Shown in pieces: positions 14,539 to 24,065 of a DNA stretch of 26,690 nt. The stretch is taken from positions 1-26,690 of the forward strand of contig DASRMP010000024.1 in NCBI GenBank assembly GCA_035647855.1, read 5' to 3'. The position numbers and the translations under genes were made by a program. The notes under the pieces were generated by a model. It ran no database searches and was not told where the DNA came from. It worked only from the letters and a program-made list of their open reading frames with translations. Source of the DNA: JAAZBW01 sp035647855. GTDB taxonomy: Bacteria > Actinomycetota > Actinomycetes > Actinomycetales > Actinomycetaceae. How positions within the stretch are numbered: position 1 is the first letter of the stretch; the number at the start of each line of letters is the position of its first letter.

Positions 14539-15549
14539 GTGACAGACCCACAACAGACGGCAGCGCGTCATGTACCCGTGCTCGCCGGCCGTTGCGTCGA
14601 ACTGCTCGCCCCCGCGCTCACCGACGGGGGCGTGATTCTCGATTGCACCCTCGGCATGGGCGGTCATGCCGAGGCGCTGCTGTCCGCACTCCCGAAGGCC
14701 GTTCTCATCGGCATTGACCGCGACCCCGAGGCCCTCGAACTCGCCTCCGTCCGGCTCGCCCGGTTCGGTGAACGTTTCGTTCCCGTGCACACCACGTACG
14801 ACGACGTCGCGGGCGCCCTCGCCGTCGGCGGCGTTGAGAAGGCCGACGGCGTACTCATGGATCTTGGCGTCTCCTCGATGCAGCTCGACGAGCCAGAGCG
14901 CGGGTTCTCCTACGCAACGGACGCGCCACTAGACATGCGAATGGATCCGACGGAGACCCTCACGGCGGCCGAACTTCTCGAGACAGTCGGCGAGGCCGAG
15001 TTGCGCGGCATTCTCTACCGCTTCGGCGAGGAGAAATTCGCGCCGCGCATCGCCCGTGCGATCGTCCGCCGCCGCGAGACCACCCCGCTCACACGCACGT
15101 CCGAACTCGCCGAGATCGTCCGCGACTCCATCCCGGCCGCAGCGCGCCGCACGGGAGGAAACCCGGCCAAGCGCACGTTCCAGGCGTTGCGGATCGCGGT
15201 CAATCGCGAACTGGAGATCCTGGCGGAGGCCGTCCCGGCGGCGATGGATCACCTGCCCACCGGCGGAAGGATCGTCGTCCTGGCCTACCAGTCGCTCGAG
15301 GATCGCATCGTCAAGCAGGAGTTCGTCCGCCGGTCCACGTCGAGTGCGCCTCCGGACATGCCGGTGGAACTCGAGGAACAGCGTCCGACCTTCGAACTTC
15401 TGGTGCGCGGGGCCGAGAAGGCCAACGGCGCCGAGATCGCCGCGAACCCCCGCGCCGCCTCCGTGCGCCTGCGGGCCGCTGTCCGCATCCGGCCCGCCGT
15501 CACTCCCAATCGAACCGCCCCTGCACGATCACCGAGGAGCACCCGATGA
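14539..15549 (+). CDS. rsmH: 16S rRNA (cytosine-1402-N4) methyltransferase
   Basis: RsmH (MraW) methylates N4 of C1402 in the decoding centre of 16S rRNA using SAM. The 336-residue protein starts at GTG behind AGGAGG (14529-14534). Visible motifs are HVPVLAGRCVELL, the SAM site DCTLGMGGH (35-43), DLGVSSMQLDEPERGFSY (108-125), RTFQALRIAVNREL and SLEDRIVKQEF. The last 35 residues are a basic, Pro/Arg-rich extension beyond the usual end. Its stop overlaps the ftsL ATG (ATGA), so ftsL translation is probably coupled. Confidence 0.97.
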   Translation: MTDPQQTAARHVPVLAGRCVELLAPALTDGGVILDCTLGMGGHAEALLSALPKAVLIGIDRDPEALELASVRLARFGERFVPVHTTYDDVAGALAVGGVEKADGVLMDLGVSSMQLDEPERGFSYATDAPLDMRMDPTETLTAAELLETVGEAELRGILYRFGEEKFAPRIARAIVRRRETTPLTRTSELAEIVRDSIPAAARRTGGNPAKRTFQALRIAVNRELEILAEAVPAAMDHLPTGGRIVVLAYQSLEDRIVKQEFVRRSTSSAPPDMPVELEEQRPTFELLVRGAEKANGAEIAANPRAASVRLRAAVRIRPAVTPNRTAPARSPRSTR

Positions 15550-15941
15550 GCATGTCCGCACGTGCGACCGCGCCACTGCAGACGCCCGCACCGACCACCC
15601 AGAGAGCGCCGCGACTCCAGGTCATCCGCGCGCCGGAGACCAATAGGTCCCTGTTGCCCTTCTTCCTGATCTGCGCAGCCATCCTTGTCGCCGCGCTGGT
15701 CGGGGCACTGCTGCTCAACACGGCAATGGCGGTTTCCTCCTACCGGATGCACGCGCAGCAGGTCGAACTGACGCAGCTGAAGGAGCGGCAGGCCGAGATG
15801 ACGGCATCGCTCGAATCTCTTGGCTCACCGGCTTCGCTCCGCGACTCCGCCGCGCGCATCGGTATGGTTCCGTCAGAGGGAACCGTCTACTTGTCGGTCG
15901 CCTCTCGCAGCATCCTCGGAGAAGCGGGTGGAGAGGGCTGA
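15546..15941 (+). CDS. ftsL: FtsL-like septum protein
   Basis: FtsL is a bitopic divisome protein that, with FtsB/DivIC and FtsQ, activates the FtsW-FtsI septal synthase. The 131-residue protein has a Pro/Thr/Ala-rich cytosolic N-terminus, one membrane segment (about 37-60), then a coiled-coil-prone helix (MHAQQVELTQLKERQAEMTASLESL) and a short outer tail. Sequence is weakly conserved in this family, so the call rests on topology, size and position between rsmH and ftsI. GAGGAG (15534-15539) lies inside rsmH and the ATG overlaps its stop. Confidence 0.88.
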   Translation: MSMSARATAPLQTPAPTTQRAPRLQVIRAPETNRSLLPFFLICAAILVAALVGALLLNTAMAVSSYRMHAQQVELTQLKERQAEMTASLESLGSPASLRDSAARIGMVPSEGTVYLSVASRSILGEAGGEG

Positions 15942-15943
15942 TC

Positions 15944-17734
15944 TTGCTGGAACGCACCGGGATGGCCGACTCCATGGAGCCGCGACGCCGGAGGGCCGCC
16001 GCCATTGCCCTCGCCATCGTGCTCGCGGTCTTCGCGTCGCGCCTCGTCCTCGTGCAGATCGTCCAGGGGCCGGCACTCGCAGCGGAGGCGCGTTCGGAGC
16101 GCCTGCGCACATACCCCATCGAAGCGCCCCGGGGCCAGATCCTTGGCTCCGGAGGCGAGATCCTGGCCACGTCCGGTGAGCGAGTCAACGTCGGCGTGAA
16201 CCAGCAACTCGTCTCCAGGTTCATCCACCGAGTCGACGACGAAGTGGTCGGTACTGGTGCCGCCGCTGCCGCGGAACTCCTCGCGCCCATCCTGGGCCGG
16301 GACAAGGCAGAACTCGGCGGTGAGCTGATCGGAGAATCCACTTGGAAGTACCTCGTCAAGGGGCTGCAACCGTCCGAGTGGCGTGAGATCAAGGAGCTCC
16401 GAATTCCCGGGATAGAACCGGAGTGGATCGCCGTGAGGGAGTATCCCAACGGGAACACGGCGGGAAACGTCGTCGGCTTCGTGGGGAAGGACCACTACGG
16501 GCTCGCCGGCCTGGAGCAGTCCTATGACGCGGTGCTGACGGGTGTTCCCGGCAGCGAGACCGTCGAGATCGGAAATGGCGGCCAGGTCATTCCCACCGGT
16601 GTCAATGAAGTGGTCGATGCGCAGCCCGGCGCGACTCTGCACACCACCATCAACCGGGACCTGCAGTACCTCGCCCAGGAGAAGCTCGAAGAAATCGTCA
16701 CCCGGTTCAGCGCCGAATGGGCGGGCGTGGCCGTCATGGAGGTCGGCACGGGCAACCTCCTGGTTCTGGCGGACTCCGGGGCCGTGGACCCGAACGATCC
16801 GTCCGCTTCGAGCGAGGGCGACCGCGGTGCCCGCAGCGTCACGGATCCCTACGAACCCGGCTCCACCGGCAAGGTGCTGACGGTGGCCGCTGCGATAAAC
16901 GAAGGTGTCGTCACTCCGGAATCGGCGATTTCGGTTCCATACAGCACCGTCATCGACGGGCAGGCGTTCACGGACTTCAACTGGCATCCGGACATGGAGA
17001 TGACTCCGGCAGGGATCCTGGCGACGTCGTCGAACATCGGCACCGTCACGATCGGGAACATGCTGAGCGATGAGCAGCGGTACGAGTACATGCGCGCCTT
17101 CGGCTTCGGGCAGACCACCGATCTCGGACTCCCCGGTGAGTCCGCCGGTATCCTCCCCACTCCCGACCAGTGGGACGGGCGCACTCGTCTCATCAACAAC
17201 TTCGGGCAGGGCTTCGCGATCACGCTGGTCCAGAATGTCTCGATGATCGCGACGATCGCCAACGACGGCATCTACACGGCGCCGCGGCTCGTCAGTTCGA
17301 TCGAGCACGCGGACGGCGCCGTCACCTACCCGGAATGGCCCGAGGACCGTCAGGTGCTCCGGCCGGAGGCCGCCCAGACGATGATCGACCTCCTCGAGCA
17401 AACGATCAAACGCGGTGGCACCGGAGTTCTCGCGCGCCTTGATGACTACCGCGTGGCCGGGAAGACGGGAACCGCGCAGATCCCGGACGCCAACGGCAAG
17501 CTCACCCAGTTGGTCGCCAACTTCATCGGAATCGTCCCTGCCGACAACCCCCGCTTCGCCATTGCCGTAGTGGTATACAGGCCCCAGGCGGGCCTCTACG
17601 GTGGCATCGTTGCGGCTCCCATCTTCAAGTCGGTCGCAACGGACGCTCTCGAGTACTACGGTGTACCGCCGTCGACGGGGACCGCTCCCGAACTCCCATG
17701 GTCACCAGATGGCGCAACGTCATTCACGTTCTGA
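15944..17734 (+). CDS. ftsI: FtsI/PBP3, septal class B penicillin-binding transpeptidase
   Basis: FtsI cross-links septal peptidoglycan and works with FtsW. The 596-residue protein has a membrane anchor (about 17-38), a dimerisation/pedestal domain (RGQILGSGGEILATS onward), and a transpeptidase domain. The three active-site motifs are Ser307-Thr-Gly-Lys310 (EPGSTGKV), Ser362-Ser-Asn364 (ATSSNIG) and Lys507-Thr-Gly509 (GKTGTAQ). I start it at TTG 15944 because GGAGAGGG (15930-15937) is well spaced for it; ATGs at 15962 and 15974 are possible. The ftsL stop is two bases before. No C-terminal PASTA domain is present. The gene ends 60 bp before murF, where murE would usually lie. Confidence 0.95.
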   Translation: MLERTGMADSMEPRRRRAAAIALAIVLAVFASRLVLVQIVQGPALAAEARSERLRTYPIEAPRGQILGSGGEILATSGERVNVGVNQQLVSRFIHRVDDEVVGTGAAAAAELLAPILGRDKAELGGELIGESTWKYLVKGLQPSEWREIKELRIPGIEPEWIAVREYPNGNTAGNVVGFVGKDHYGLAGLEQSYDAVLTGVPGSETVEIGNGGQVIPTGVNEVVDAQPGATLHTTINRDLQYLAQEKLEEIVTRFSAEWAGVAVMEVGTGNLLVLADSGAVDPNDPSASSEGDRGARSVTDPYEPGSTGKVLTVAAAINEGVVTPESAISVPYSTVIDGQAFTDFNWHPDMEMTPAGILATSSNIGTVTIGNMLSDEQRYEYMRAFGFGQTTDLGLPGESAGILPTPDQWDGRTRLINNFGQGFAITLVQNVSMIATIANDGIYTAPRLVSSIEHADGAVTYPEWPEDRQVLRPEAAQTMIDLLEQTIKRGGTGVLARLDDYRVAGKTGTAQIPDANGKLTQLVANFIGIVPADNPRFAIAVVVYRPQAGLYGGIVAAPIFKSVATDALEYYGVPPSTGTAPELPWSPDGATSFTF

Positions 17735-17794
17735 CGGTCGTGAGACGATTACCCCGCCTACCAGGTGGAGCTGCCGAGCGAAGAGAGGGACTCC

Positions 17795-19153
17795 ATGCTT
17801 CTGAGCCAGATGGCCGAGGCCTGCGGCGGCACGCTTCTCGGTGACGACTCGATGGCGACGGTGCGCGCAGGCATAGACTCACGCGAGGTCGTCGCCGGTG
17901 GCATCTTCTGCGCGCTTCCGGGAGAACACACGGACGGGCACAAACACGTCCCCGCGGCACTCGCGGACGGCGCGGCAGCCGCTCTCGTGAGTGACCTCGA
18001 GGCGGTGGCCGGCGCGCGGCCCGTCATCGTGGTCGACGACGTCCGTGCGGCAATGGGACGGCTCGCCGCCGCGCACGTGGCGGAGCTTAGGCGCGCCGGG
18101 AGCCTGACCGTTCTCGCAATCACCGGCTCTGCAGGCAAGACGACCACCAAGGACCTGCTCGCGGAGGCCCTGCCTGGTCCGACCGTCGCCACTGAACGCT
18201 CACTGAACAACGAGATCGGCCTTCCCCTGACCGCTCTGCGTGCCACCCGCGAGACCCGCTACCTCGTGCTCGAGATGGGCGCGGACAGGGAGGGCGACCT
18301 CACGTACCTAACCGGTCTGGTGCGGCCGGACGTCGCGATCGTTCTGCTGGCCGGCAGGGCGCACCTCGGCATGTTCGGCTCCCGGGAGGCGATCGCACGA
18401 GCCAAGGGCGAACTCATCCAGGGGCTCTTGCCGGACGGCGTCGCGGTCCTCAACGCCGACGACGACCGCGTCCGGGCGATGGCGGACATCGCGCCGGGCG
18501 AGGTCGTGTTCTTCGGGACACGCGAGGGCGCCGATCTGCGCGCCACGGACGTCACGGTCGACGACGGTGGTCGCGCGGCGTTCACGGCCACCTGGACTGG
18601 CGGGGAATCGGCTCGCGTGAGCCTGGGCCTCGCGGGCGAACACCACGTCTTCAACGCCCTCGCCGCCATGGGTGGTGCCCTGGCCGCAGGCGTGTCCCTT
18701 GCCGACGCCGCGCGGAGGATCGACGGCGTGGAACCGGCCAGCCCGCACCGCATGGCGGTGAGCGAGCGTGGTGGAATGACGATCATCGACGACGCCTACA
18801 ACGCGAACCCGGACTCGATGGCCGCAGCACTCGGCAGTCTCGTCCGCATCGCCGCGGGCCGCCGGACGATTGCGGTCCTTGGTGAGATGAAGGAACTCGG
18901 CGAGAGCGCGAGTGACGAGCATGCGCGAGTCGGGCGGCGCGCCGTGGAACTCGGAATCGGGCACACGATCGTCGTCGGGCAGGAGGCGGCCGGCATCGCG
19001 GATGCGATTCCCGGCGGCAGATGCACGCCCGTCGACGACGTCGCCGCCGCCGGTGCAGCCCTCACGGAACGTGCCTGTCCGGGTGACGTCGTACTTTTCA
19101 AGGCGTCGAACGGAGTCGGCCTCTGGCGGCTCGCAGAGGAGTGGACCCCATGA
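17795..19153 (+). CDS. murF: UDP-N-acetylmuramoyl-tripeptide--D-alanyl-D-alanine ligase
   Basis: MurF adds D-Ala-D-Ala to UDP-MurNAc-tripeptide with ATP, completing the cytoplasmic precursor. The 452-residue protein from ATG 17795 (GAGAGGG at 17782-17788) has the ATP site GSAGKTTT (111-118), NNEIGLPLT (138-146), EMGADREGD, AKGELIQG and the MurF-specific IDDAYNANPDS (331-341). This last motif rules out murE. The stretch usually reading N-V-G-x-A-H before the magnesium site is here LAGRAH (185-190), with Leu185 where I expect Asn, a mild oddity. An upstream in-frame GTG at 17765 lacks support. The stop overlaps the mraY start. Confidence 0.95.
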   Translation: MLLSQMAEACGGTLLGDDSMATVRAGIDSREVVAGGIFCALPGEHTDGHKHVPAALADGAAAALVSDLEAVAGARPVIVVDDVRAAMGRLAAAHVAELRRAGSLTVLAITGSAGKTTTKDLLAEALPGPTVATERSLNNEIGLPLTALRATRETRYLVLEMGADREGDLTYLTGLVRPDVAIVLLAGRAHLGMFGSREAIARAKGELIQGLLPDGVAVLNADDDRVRAMADIAPGEVVFFGTREGADLRATDVTVDDGGRAAFTATWTGGESARVSLGLAGEHHVFNALAAMGGALAAGVSLADAARRIDGVEPASPHRMAVSERGGMTIIDDAYNANPDSMAAALGSLVRIAAGRRTIAVLGEMKELGESASDEHARVGRRAVELGIGHTIVVGQEAAGIADAIPGGRCTPVDDVAAAGAALTERACPGDVVLFKASNGVGLWRLAEEWTP

Positions 19154-20235
19154 TCGCGATCCTGGTCTCGGCCGGCGTTTCGCTCGTCCTGGCGCTCTTC
19201 GGCACGCCGCTGTACATCCGTTTCCTCGTGAAGCGCGACTACGGGCAGTTCATCCGGCAAGACGGGCCGACCGCACACTTCACGAAGCGCGGGACACCCA
19301 CGATGGGCGGCGTCGTCATCATTCTCGCCACGATCATCGGTTACTCGGTCGCCAACCTCTTGACGGCGTCGAGTCCCACGGCGTCGGGCCTTCTCCTGCT
19401 CTTCCTCATCGTCGGTCTCGGATTCATCGGATTCCTCGACGACTACATCAAGATCTCGCGGCAGCGATCGCTCGGTCTGAACCCGATCGGCAAGATGATC
19501 GGACAGGCGGTCGTGGGAGTTGGTTTCGCGTTCCTTGTCACGCAGTTCCCCAACGAGAACAACCGCACGCCCGCCTCGCTCAACATCTCCTTCATCCGCG
19601 ATACGGACATCTCGCTGGCGCACTGGGGCGTCGGCCTGGGGATAGTTCTGTTCATCCTCTGGGCGAACTTCCTGATCACCGCATGGTCCAACGCCGTCAA
19701 CCTCACGGACGGCCTCGACGGCCTCGCTACGGGCACGTCGATCTTCGTGTTCATGGCGTACACCCTCATCTCGATCTGGCAGCTGAACCAGTCGTGCCAG
19801 TACCTCGTTGCCCCGACGGCGGCGTGCTACGAAGTCCGCGATCCGTGGGATCTCGCCATCATCGGCGCGGCGCTGGTGGGGGCCTGCTTCGGATTCCTCT
19901 GGTGGAACGGCTCTCCGGCCCAGATCTTCATGGGGGACACCGGATCGCTGGCGCTCGGCGGTGCGGTGGCGGGCTTCTCGATCCTTACCCACACCCAGTT
20001 CCTCGCAGTGATCATCGGCGGACTCTTCGTGATCGAGGTGCTGTCCGACGTCATCCAGATCGGCTCCTTCAAACTCACGGGTAAGCGGGTGTTCCGGATG
20101 GCGCCGTTGCACCATCACTTCGAACTGAAGGGCTGGGGTGAAGTGACCATCGTGATCCGCTTCTGGCTCATCGCAGGGCTGTTCGTCGCTCTGGGAATTT
20201 CTCTCTTCTACGCGGAGTGGGTGAGTGTGTCGTGA
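19150..20235 (+). CDS. mraY: Phospho-N-acetylmuramoyl-pentapeptide transferase
   Basis: MraY moves phospho-MurNAc-pentapeptide onto undecaprenyl phosphate, forming lipid I in the cytoplasmic membrane. The 361-residue polytopic protein (about ten membrane segments) has the usual length and the cytoplasmic-loop motifs TPTMGG (49-54), FLDDYIKISRQ (95-105), NLTDGLDGLATG (184-195), FMGDTGSLALGG (260-271) and MAPLHHHFELKGW (317-329). The ATG overlaps the murF stop (ATGA). An in-frame GTG three codons upstream is possible but the overlap start fits the cluster's pattern. Confidence 0.97.
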   Translation: MIAILVSAGVSLVLALFGTPLYIRFLVKRDYGQFIRQDGPTAHFTKRGTPTMGGVVIILATIIGYSVANLLTASSPTASGLLLLFLIVGLGFIGFLDDYIKISRQRSLGLNPIGKMIGQAVVGVGFAFLVTQFPNENNRTPASLNISFIRDTDISLAHWGVGLGIVLFILWANFLITAWSNAVNLTDGLDGLATGTSIFVFMAYTLISIWQLNQSCQYLVAPTAACYEVRDPWDLAIIGAALVGACFGFLWWNGSPAQIFMGDTGSLALGGAVAGFSILTHTQFLAVIIGGLFVIEVLSDVIQIGSFKLTGKRVFRMAPLHHHFELKGWGEVTIVIRFWLIAGLFVALGISLFYAEWVSVS

Positions 20236-21686
20236 CGATCTCCGGGATGCGCCTCGCCGTCGTCGGACTCGGGACGTCGGGCCTTGCCGCTGCTGACGTC
20301 GGGACGGCGCTCGGCGCCCACGTCGTCGGCTTCGACTCATCGGAACGGGCGGCGGAGGAGGCGCGCACGGAACTGAATGGCCTCGACGCGCGCGGGATCG
20401 CGGACGCGGCCGAACTCGCGACCGCCATCGTTGACGCTTCGCCGGACGCCGTAGTCGTCTCGCCCGGGGTACCCGCCCACTCGCCGATCTACTCCGCCGC
20501 GCGCGCGGCCGGATTCCCGGTGTGGAGTGAGGTCGAGTTCGCGTGGCGCGTGCGATCTCGGCGCGTGGACGGGAGCTACGCTCCGTGGCTCACTCTGACC
20601 GGCACCAACGGCAAGACCACCACGGTCACCATGCTCTCCTCGATCCTCGGCGCCGCCGGGCTCTCGGCGCCCGCCGTCGGGAACGTCGGGTCACCGCTGG
20701 TGCGCGCCGCCGTCGACGGGGACCACGACCTTCTCGCCGTCGAGCTCTCGAGCTTCCAGCTGCACTCCACGCATTCTGTGGCTCCGCTCGCCTCCGCATG
20801 CCTGAACATCGCACCCGACCACATCGACTGGCACGGCGGATGGGACGGCTACTGGTCGGACAAGGCGAAGGTGTTCGAGCGCACGGAGATCGCCTGCGTT
20901 TACGCGGTGGCGGATCCCGAGACGCGCCGCATGGTGGAACAGGCCGAGGTCCAGGAAGGCGCACGAGCGGTCGGGATCCGCCTCGGTGCGCCCCTCGTCG
21001 GCGAACTCGGACTCGTCGACGACGTGCTCGTGGACCGTGCATTCCTCTCCGAGCGGCGGACCCACGCCGCGGAAATGGCGACACTGGCCGATCTCGCCCA
21101 TCTCGTGCCCGTTGGGACGGGCGAGGTGCCGCAGCACGTGCTCAGCAACGCGCTCGCTGCGGCCGCGCTCGCGAGAGCCGCTGGTGTGCCGGCGGTCGCC
21201 GTCCGTGACGGACTGCGCGCCTACGAGGCCGGGCGTCACCGGATCGAGTTCGTCTCGCGGCGCGGTGGCATCACGTGGGTGAACGACTCCAAGGCGACCA
21301 ATGCGCACGCTGCGAAAGCGTCGCTCGGGTCCCTGCGCGAGGGGACCGTTGTCTGGATCGCAGGCGGGCTCGCCAAGGGTGCGACATTCGACGAGCTCAT
21401 CCAGCATGTGGGGGACAAGCTGCGCGCCGTCGTCCTCATCGGGATGGATCGCACTCCCTTGCTCGAGGCACTCGAGCGACACGCGCCGGATGTTCCGCGC
21501 TTCGAGGTCGTGACCGGCGACGATGGGTCTGTGATGCAGAAGGCCGTCGCAGCTGCGGCTCACTTCGCCCGGCCTGGTGACACGGTCATGATGGCGCCCG
21601 CGTGCGCTTCGATGGACCAGTTCACCAGCTATGAGCACCGGGGGGAGGAGTTCGTGCGGGCGGTCCAGGGACTGGAGGGACTATGA
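20232..21686 (+). CDS. murD: UDP-N-acetylmuramoylalanine--D-glutamate ligase
   Basis: MurD adds D-glutamate to UDP-MurNAc-L-Ala with ATP. From the GTG overlapping the mraY stop (GTGA) the protein has 484 residues. Motifs are the N-terminal VVGLGTSG (10-17), ATP site GTNGKTTT (124-131), ELSSFQLH (171-178), APDHIDWHGG (194-203), the probable carbamylated Lys211 in SDKAKVF, and VNDSKATNAHA in the C-terminal domain. In-frame GTGs at 20217 and an ATG at 20247 are alternative starts. The stop overlaps ftsW. Confidence 0.96.
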   Translation: MTISGMRLAVVGLGTSGLAAADVGTALGAHVVGFDSSERAAEEARTELNGLDARGIADAAELATAIVDASPDAVVVSPGVPAHSPIYSAARAAGFPVWSEVEFAWRVRSRRVDGSYAPWLTLTGTNGKTTTVTMLSSILGAAGLSAPAVGNVGSPLVRAAVDGDHDLLAVELSSFQLHSTHSVAPLASACLNIAPDHIDWHGGWDGYWSDKAKVFERTEIACVYAVADPETRRMVEQAEVQEGARAVGIRLGAPLVGELGLVDDVLVDRAFLSERRTHAAEMATLADLAHLVPVGTGEVPQHVLSNALAAAALARAAGVPAVAVRDGLRAYEAGRHRIEFVSRRGGITWVNDSKATNAHAAKASLGSLREGTVVWIAGGLAKGATFDELIQHVGDKLRAVVLIGMDRTPLLEALERHAPDVPRFEVVTGDDGSVMQKAVAAAAHFARPGDTVMMAPACASMDQFTSYEHRGEEFVRAVQGLEGL

Positions 21687-22951
21687 CCACGCTGCAGGAG
21701 GCGCGTCAGAGACTGGCCATGCGCCTACCCGCCAGCGTCACGGACGATTCTGACCCTGGTCCCAAGACGTACTACCTCATCGGAGGCGCCTCCCTCCTGC
21801 TGCTCGGTATCGGAGTCGTCATGGTGCTGTCCGCGACCACGATCACGTCGATCCGCGCGAACGACGGCAACCCGTTCGCCGACTTCCTTTCGCAGGGGCG
21901 CTACGTCCTGATCGGTCTCCCTCTCGCGTTCGTCGCGTCGCGTATTCCTGTGCGCTGGTACCGGAGACTCGCCTGGCCTGCGCTGATCCTCTCGTTCGGA
22001 CTCCAGATCCTGATCTTCACTCCGCTGGCACTCTCGGCCGGTGGCAACACGAACTGGATCTGGATACCGGGAATCGGGCAGTCGATCCAGCCGTCGGAGT
22101 TCCTGAAGATCGGCCTCGCCCTGTGGCTGGGGCTCTACCTGGCGACACAGGGGAATCGAATCAAGGAATTCCGCCACATGGTGATCCCACTGGCCGTGAG
22201 CGGGATTGCGGTCGGCTTGGTGCTCGGTGGCCACGACCTCGGGACTGCACTCGTCCTCGTCATGATGATCGTGGGCGCGCTCTGGATTGCCGGGGCTCCG
22301 GGTTGGTGGTTCGGGGTCGGAGGACTCGCCGGACTCGTGGCGCTGGCCGCGGCAGTTGTCTCCTCACCGTCACGAATGGCGCGCGTGCTGGACTTCCTCG
22401 GCGTTGGGAGCCCCGATCCCACCGGTGCCGGATACCAGAGCGTGCACGGACTGTGGGGACTCGGAACCGGTGGATTCATGGGCGTCGGTCTGGGAGCATC
22501 CCGCGAGAAGTGGGCGTATCTGCCCGCGGCGCACAACGATTTCATCTTCGCGATCATCGGTGAGGAGCTGGGCCTGCTCGGCACACTCCTCGTCCTTGGT
22601 CTGTTCGGGGTGCTCGCCTACGGAATGCTGCGCCTGATCCGCCGCCACCCGGACCCGTTCGTCAAGATCACAACCTTCGCCATCATGGCCTGGATCATCG
22701 GTCAGGCGCTTGTCAACATCGGCGTTGTCATCGGGGTGATTCCCGTGATCGGTGTCCCGCTGCCGCTCGTCTCGGCGGGAGGATCCGCCATGATCTCGAC
22801 TCTGATCGCTTTCGGCATTCTGCTCGCCTTCGCCCGGGACGAACCCGGGGCCGCCTCGACCCTCGCCGTGTCACCCGCGTCCGCGCGGCGCTCACTCGCC
22901 GTCGTGGCAACGGGGATCGGCTCGTCTCTCAGGAGGTCACGCCGTGGCTGA
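21683..22951 (+). CDS. ftsW: FtsW, SEDS-family septal peptidoglycan polymerase
   Basis: FtsW polymerises lipid II at the septum together with FtsI. The 422-residue protein has a cytosolic N-terminus of about 28 residues, about ten membrane segments, and SEDS signatures: QPSEFLKIGLALWL, GHDLGTALVL, the outer loop REKWAYLPAAHNDFIFAIIGEELG and GVPLPLVSAGGSAMI. The last 45 residues are basic and cytosolic. Position between murD and murG and next to ftsI supports FtsW over RodA. The ATG overlaps the murD stop (ATGA), and murG begins 8 bp before its end. Confidence 0.95.
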   Translation: MTTLQEARQRLAMRLPASVTDDSDPGPKTYYLIGGASLLLLGIGVVMVLSATTITSIRANDGNPFADFLSQGRYVLIGLPLAFVASRIPVRWYRRLAWPALILSFGLQILIFTPLALSAGGNTNWIWIPGIGQSIQPSEFLKIGLALWLGLYLATQGNRIKEFRHMVIPLAVSGIAVGLVLGGHDLGTALVLVMMIVGALWIAGAPGWWFGVGGLAGLVALAAAVVSSPSRMARVLDFLGVGSPDPTGAGYQSVHGLWGLGTGGFMGVGLGASREKWAYLPAAHNDFIFAIIGEELGLLGTLLVLGLFGVLAYGMLRLIRRHPDPFVKITTFAIMAWIIGQALVNIGVVIGVIPVIGVPLPLVSAGGSAMISTLIAFGILLAFARDEPGAASTLAVSPASARRSLAVVATGIGSSLRRSRRG

Positions 22952-24065
22952 GCTTTCGTTCCTCTTGGCGGGAGGTGGTTCCGCCGGCCACGTCAACCCA
23001 TTGCTCGCGACGGCGGCCGAACTGCGGCGGCGTCACCCCGAGGCCCGCATCGAGGCGGTCGGGACCGAGACCGGACTCGAGGCAGATCTCGTGCCTGCGG
23101 CCGGCTTCAAGCTGAACACGATCCCACGGGTCCGCATCCCCCGTCGGCCCAGCAGTGAGCTCCTCACGCTTCCGGGCCGGCTCCGCAGCGCGCTCGCGAA
23201 GGCGCGCGAACTCATGGACGAGATCAAGCCCAGCGTTGTGATCGGGTACGGCGGCGATCTGTCGTTCCCCGCCTACCGGGCCGCCTTCGCGGCCGGTATT
23301 CCGGTGGTGGTGCACGAGCAGAACGCCCGTCCCGGACTCGCCAACCGCTACGCTGCCCGGCGTGCCGCCGTCGTCGCCGTGACATTCGCGTCCACGCCGC
23401 TGGAAGCGAAGCGTGGCCGTCGTGTGATCACGGGGCTCCCGCTACGCGCGCCGGTGGCGGCACTCTCCGCCCGGCGGGCGGCCGGCGAGGCCGGCCGGGC
23501 GAGGGCAGAAGCGGCCACCGAACTGGGGCTCGAAGAAGACCGCGCGACCCTGCTCGTGACGGGAGGTTCGCTCGGCGCCGTCTCGATCAATCTCGCTGCG
23601 GCGGGCGCGGCCGCGAGTCTCACCGACTACCAGGTGCTCCATCTCACCGGCCGGGGCAAGGACCGCGATGTTAGCGAAATACTGGGAGCCGCCGGCAAAC
23701 CTCGGCACTATCACGTCCGTGAGTATCTCAGCGACATGCACCTCGCCTACGCAGTCACCGATCTGGCGCTGACGCGCGCTGGCGCCGGGATGGTCTCCGA
23801 ACTGGCTGCTCTCGGCATTCCGGCCGTCTACGTCCCGCTGCCAGTGGGCAACGGCGAACAGAGACTGAACGCCCAGGAGGTGGTGGCGGTCGGCGGCGGA
23901 ATCCTTCTTGACGACGCTGATCTCACCCCCGAATGGGTGGCCCAGTCGATCGTGCCCCTCCTCGCCGACCGGGACACACTGGCCGAAATGGGCCGGCGTG
24001 CCGCTGGGGCAGGACCGGCCGACGGGGCGTCCCGGCTCGCTGACGAGATCGAGACATTGACGTGA
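22944..24065 (+). CDS. murG: UDP-GlcNAc--lipid I N-acetylglucosaminyltransferase
   Basis: MurG adds GlcNAc to lipid I, giving lipid II on the inner membrane face. The 373-residue GT-B enzyme starts at GTG behind a strong AGGAGG (22931-22936) located inside ftsW. It shows LAGGGSAGHVNPLLA (8-22), the acceptor loop GYGGDLSFPAYRAA, HEQNARPGLANR (124-135), TGGSLGAVSIN and the donor site LTRAGAGMVSELAALGIPAVYVPLP. It is the one gene in this stretch with its own strong ribosome site, although it also overlaps ftsW by 8 bp. Its stop overlaps murC (GTGA). Confidence 0.96.
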   Translation: MAELSFLLAGGGSAGHVNPLLATAAELRRRHPEARIEAVGTETGLEADLVPAAGFKLNTIPRVRIPRRPSSELLTLPGRLRSALAKARELMDEIKPSVVIGYGGDLSFPAYRAAFAAGIPVVVHEQNARPGLANRYAARRAAVVAVTFASTPLEAKRGRRVITGLPLRAPVAALSARRAAGEAGRARAEAATELGLEEDRATLLVTGGSLGAVSINLAAAGAAASLTDYQVLHLTGRGKDRDVSEILGAAGKPRHYHVREYLSDMHLAYAVTDLALTRAGAGMVSELAALGIPAVYVPLPVGNGEQRLNAQEVVAVGGGILLDDADLTPEWVAQSIVPLLADRDTLAEMGRRAAGAGPADGASRLADEIETLT

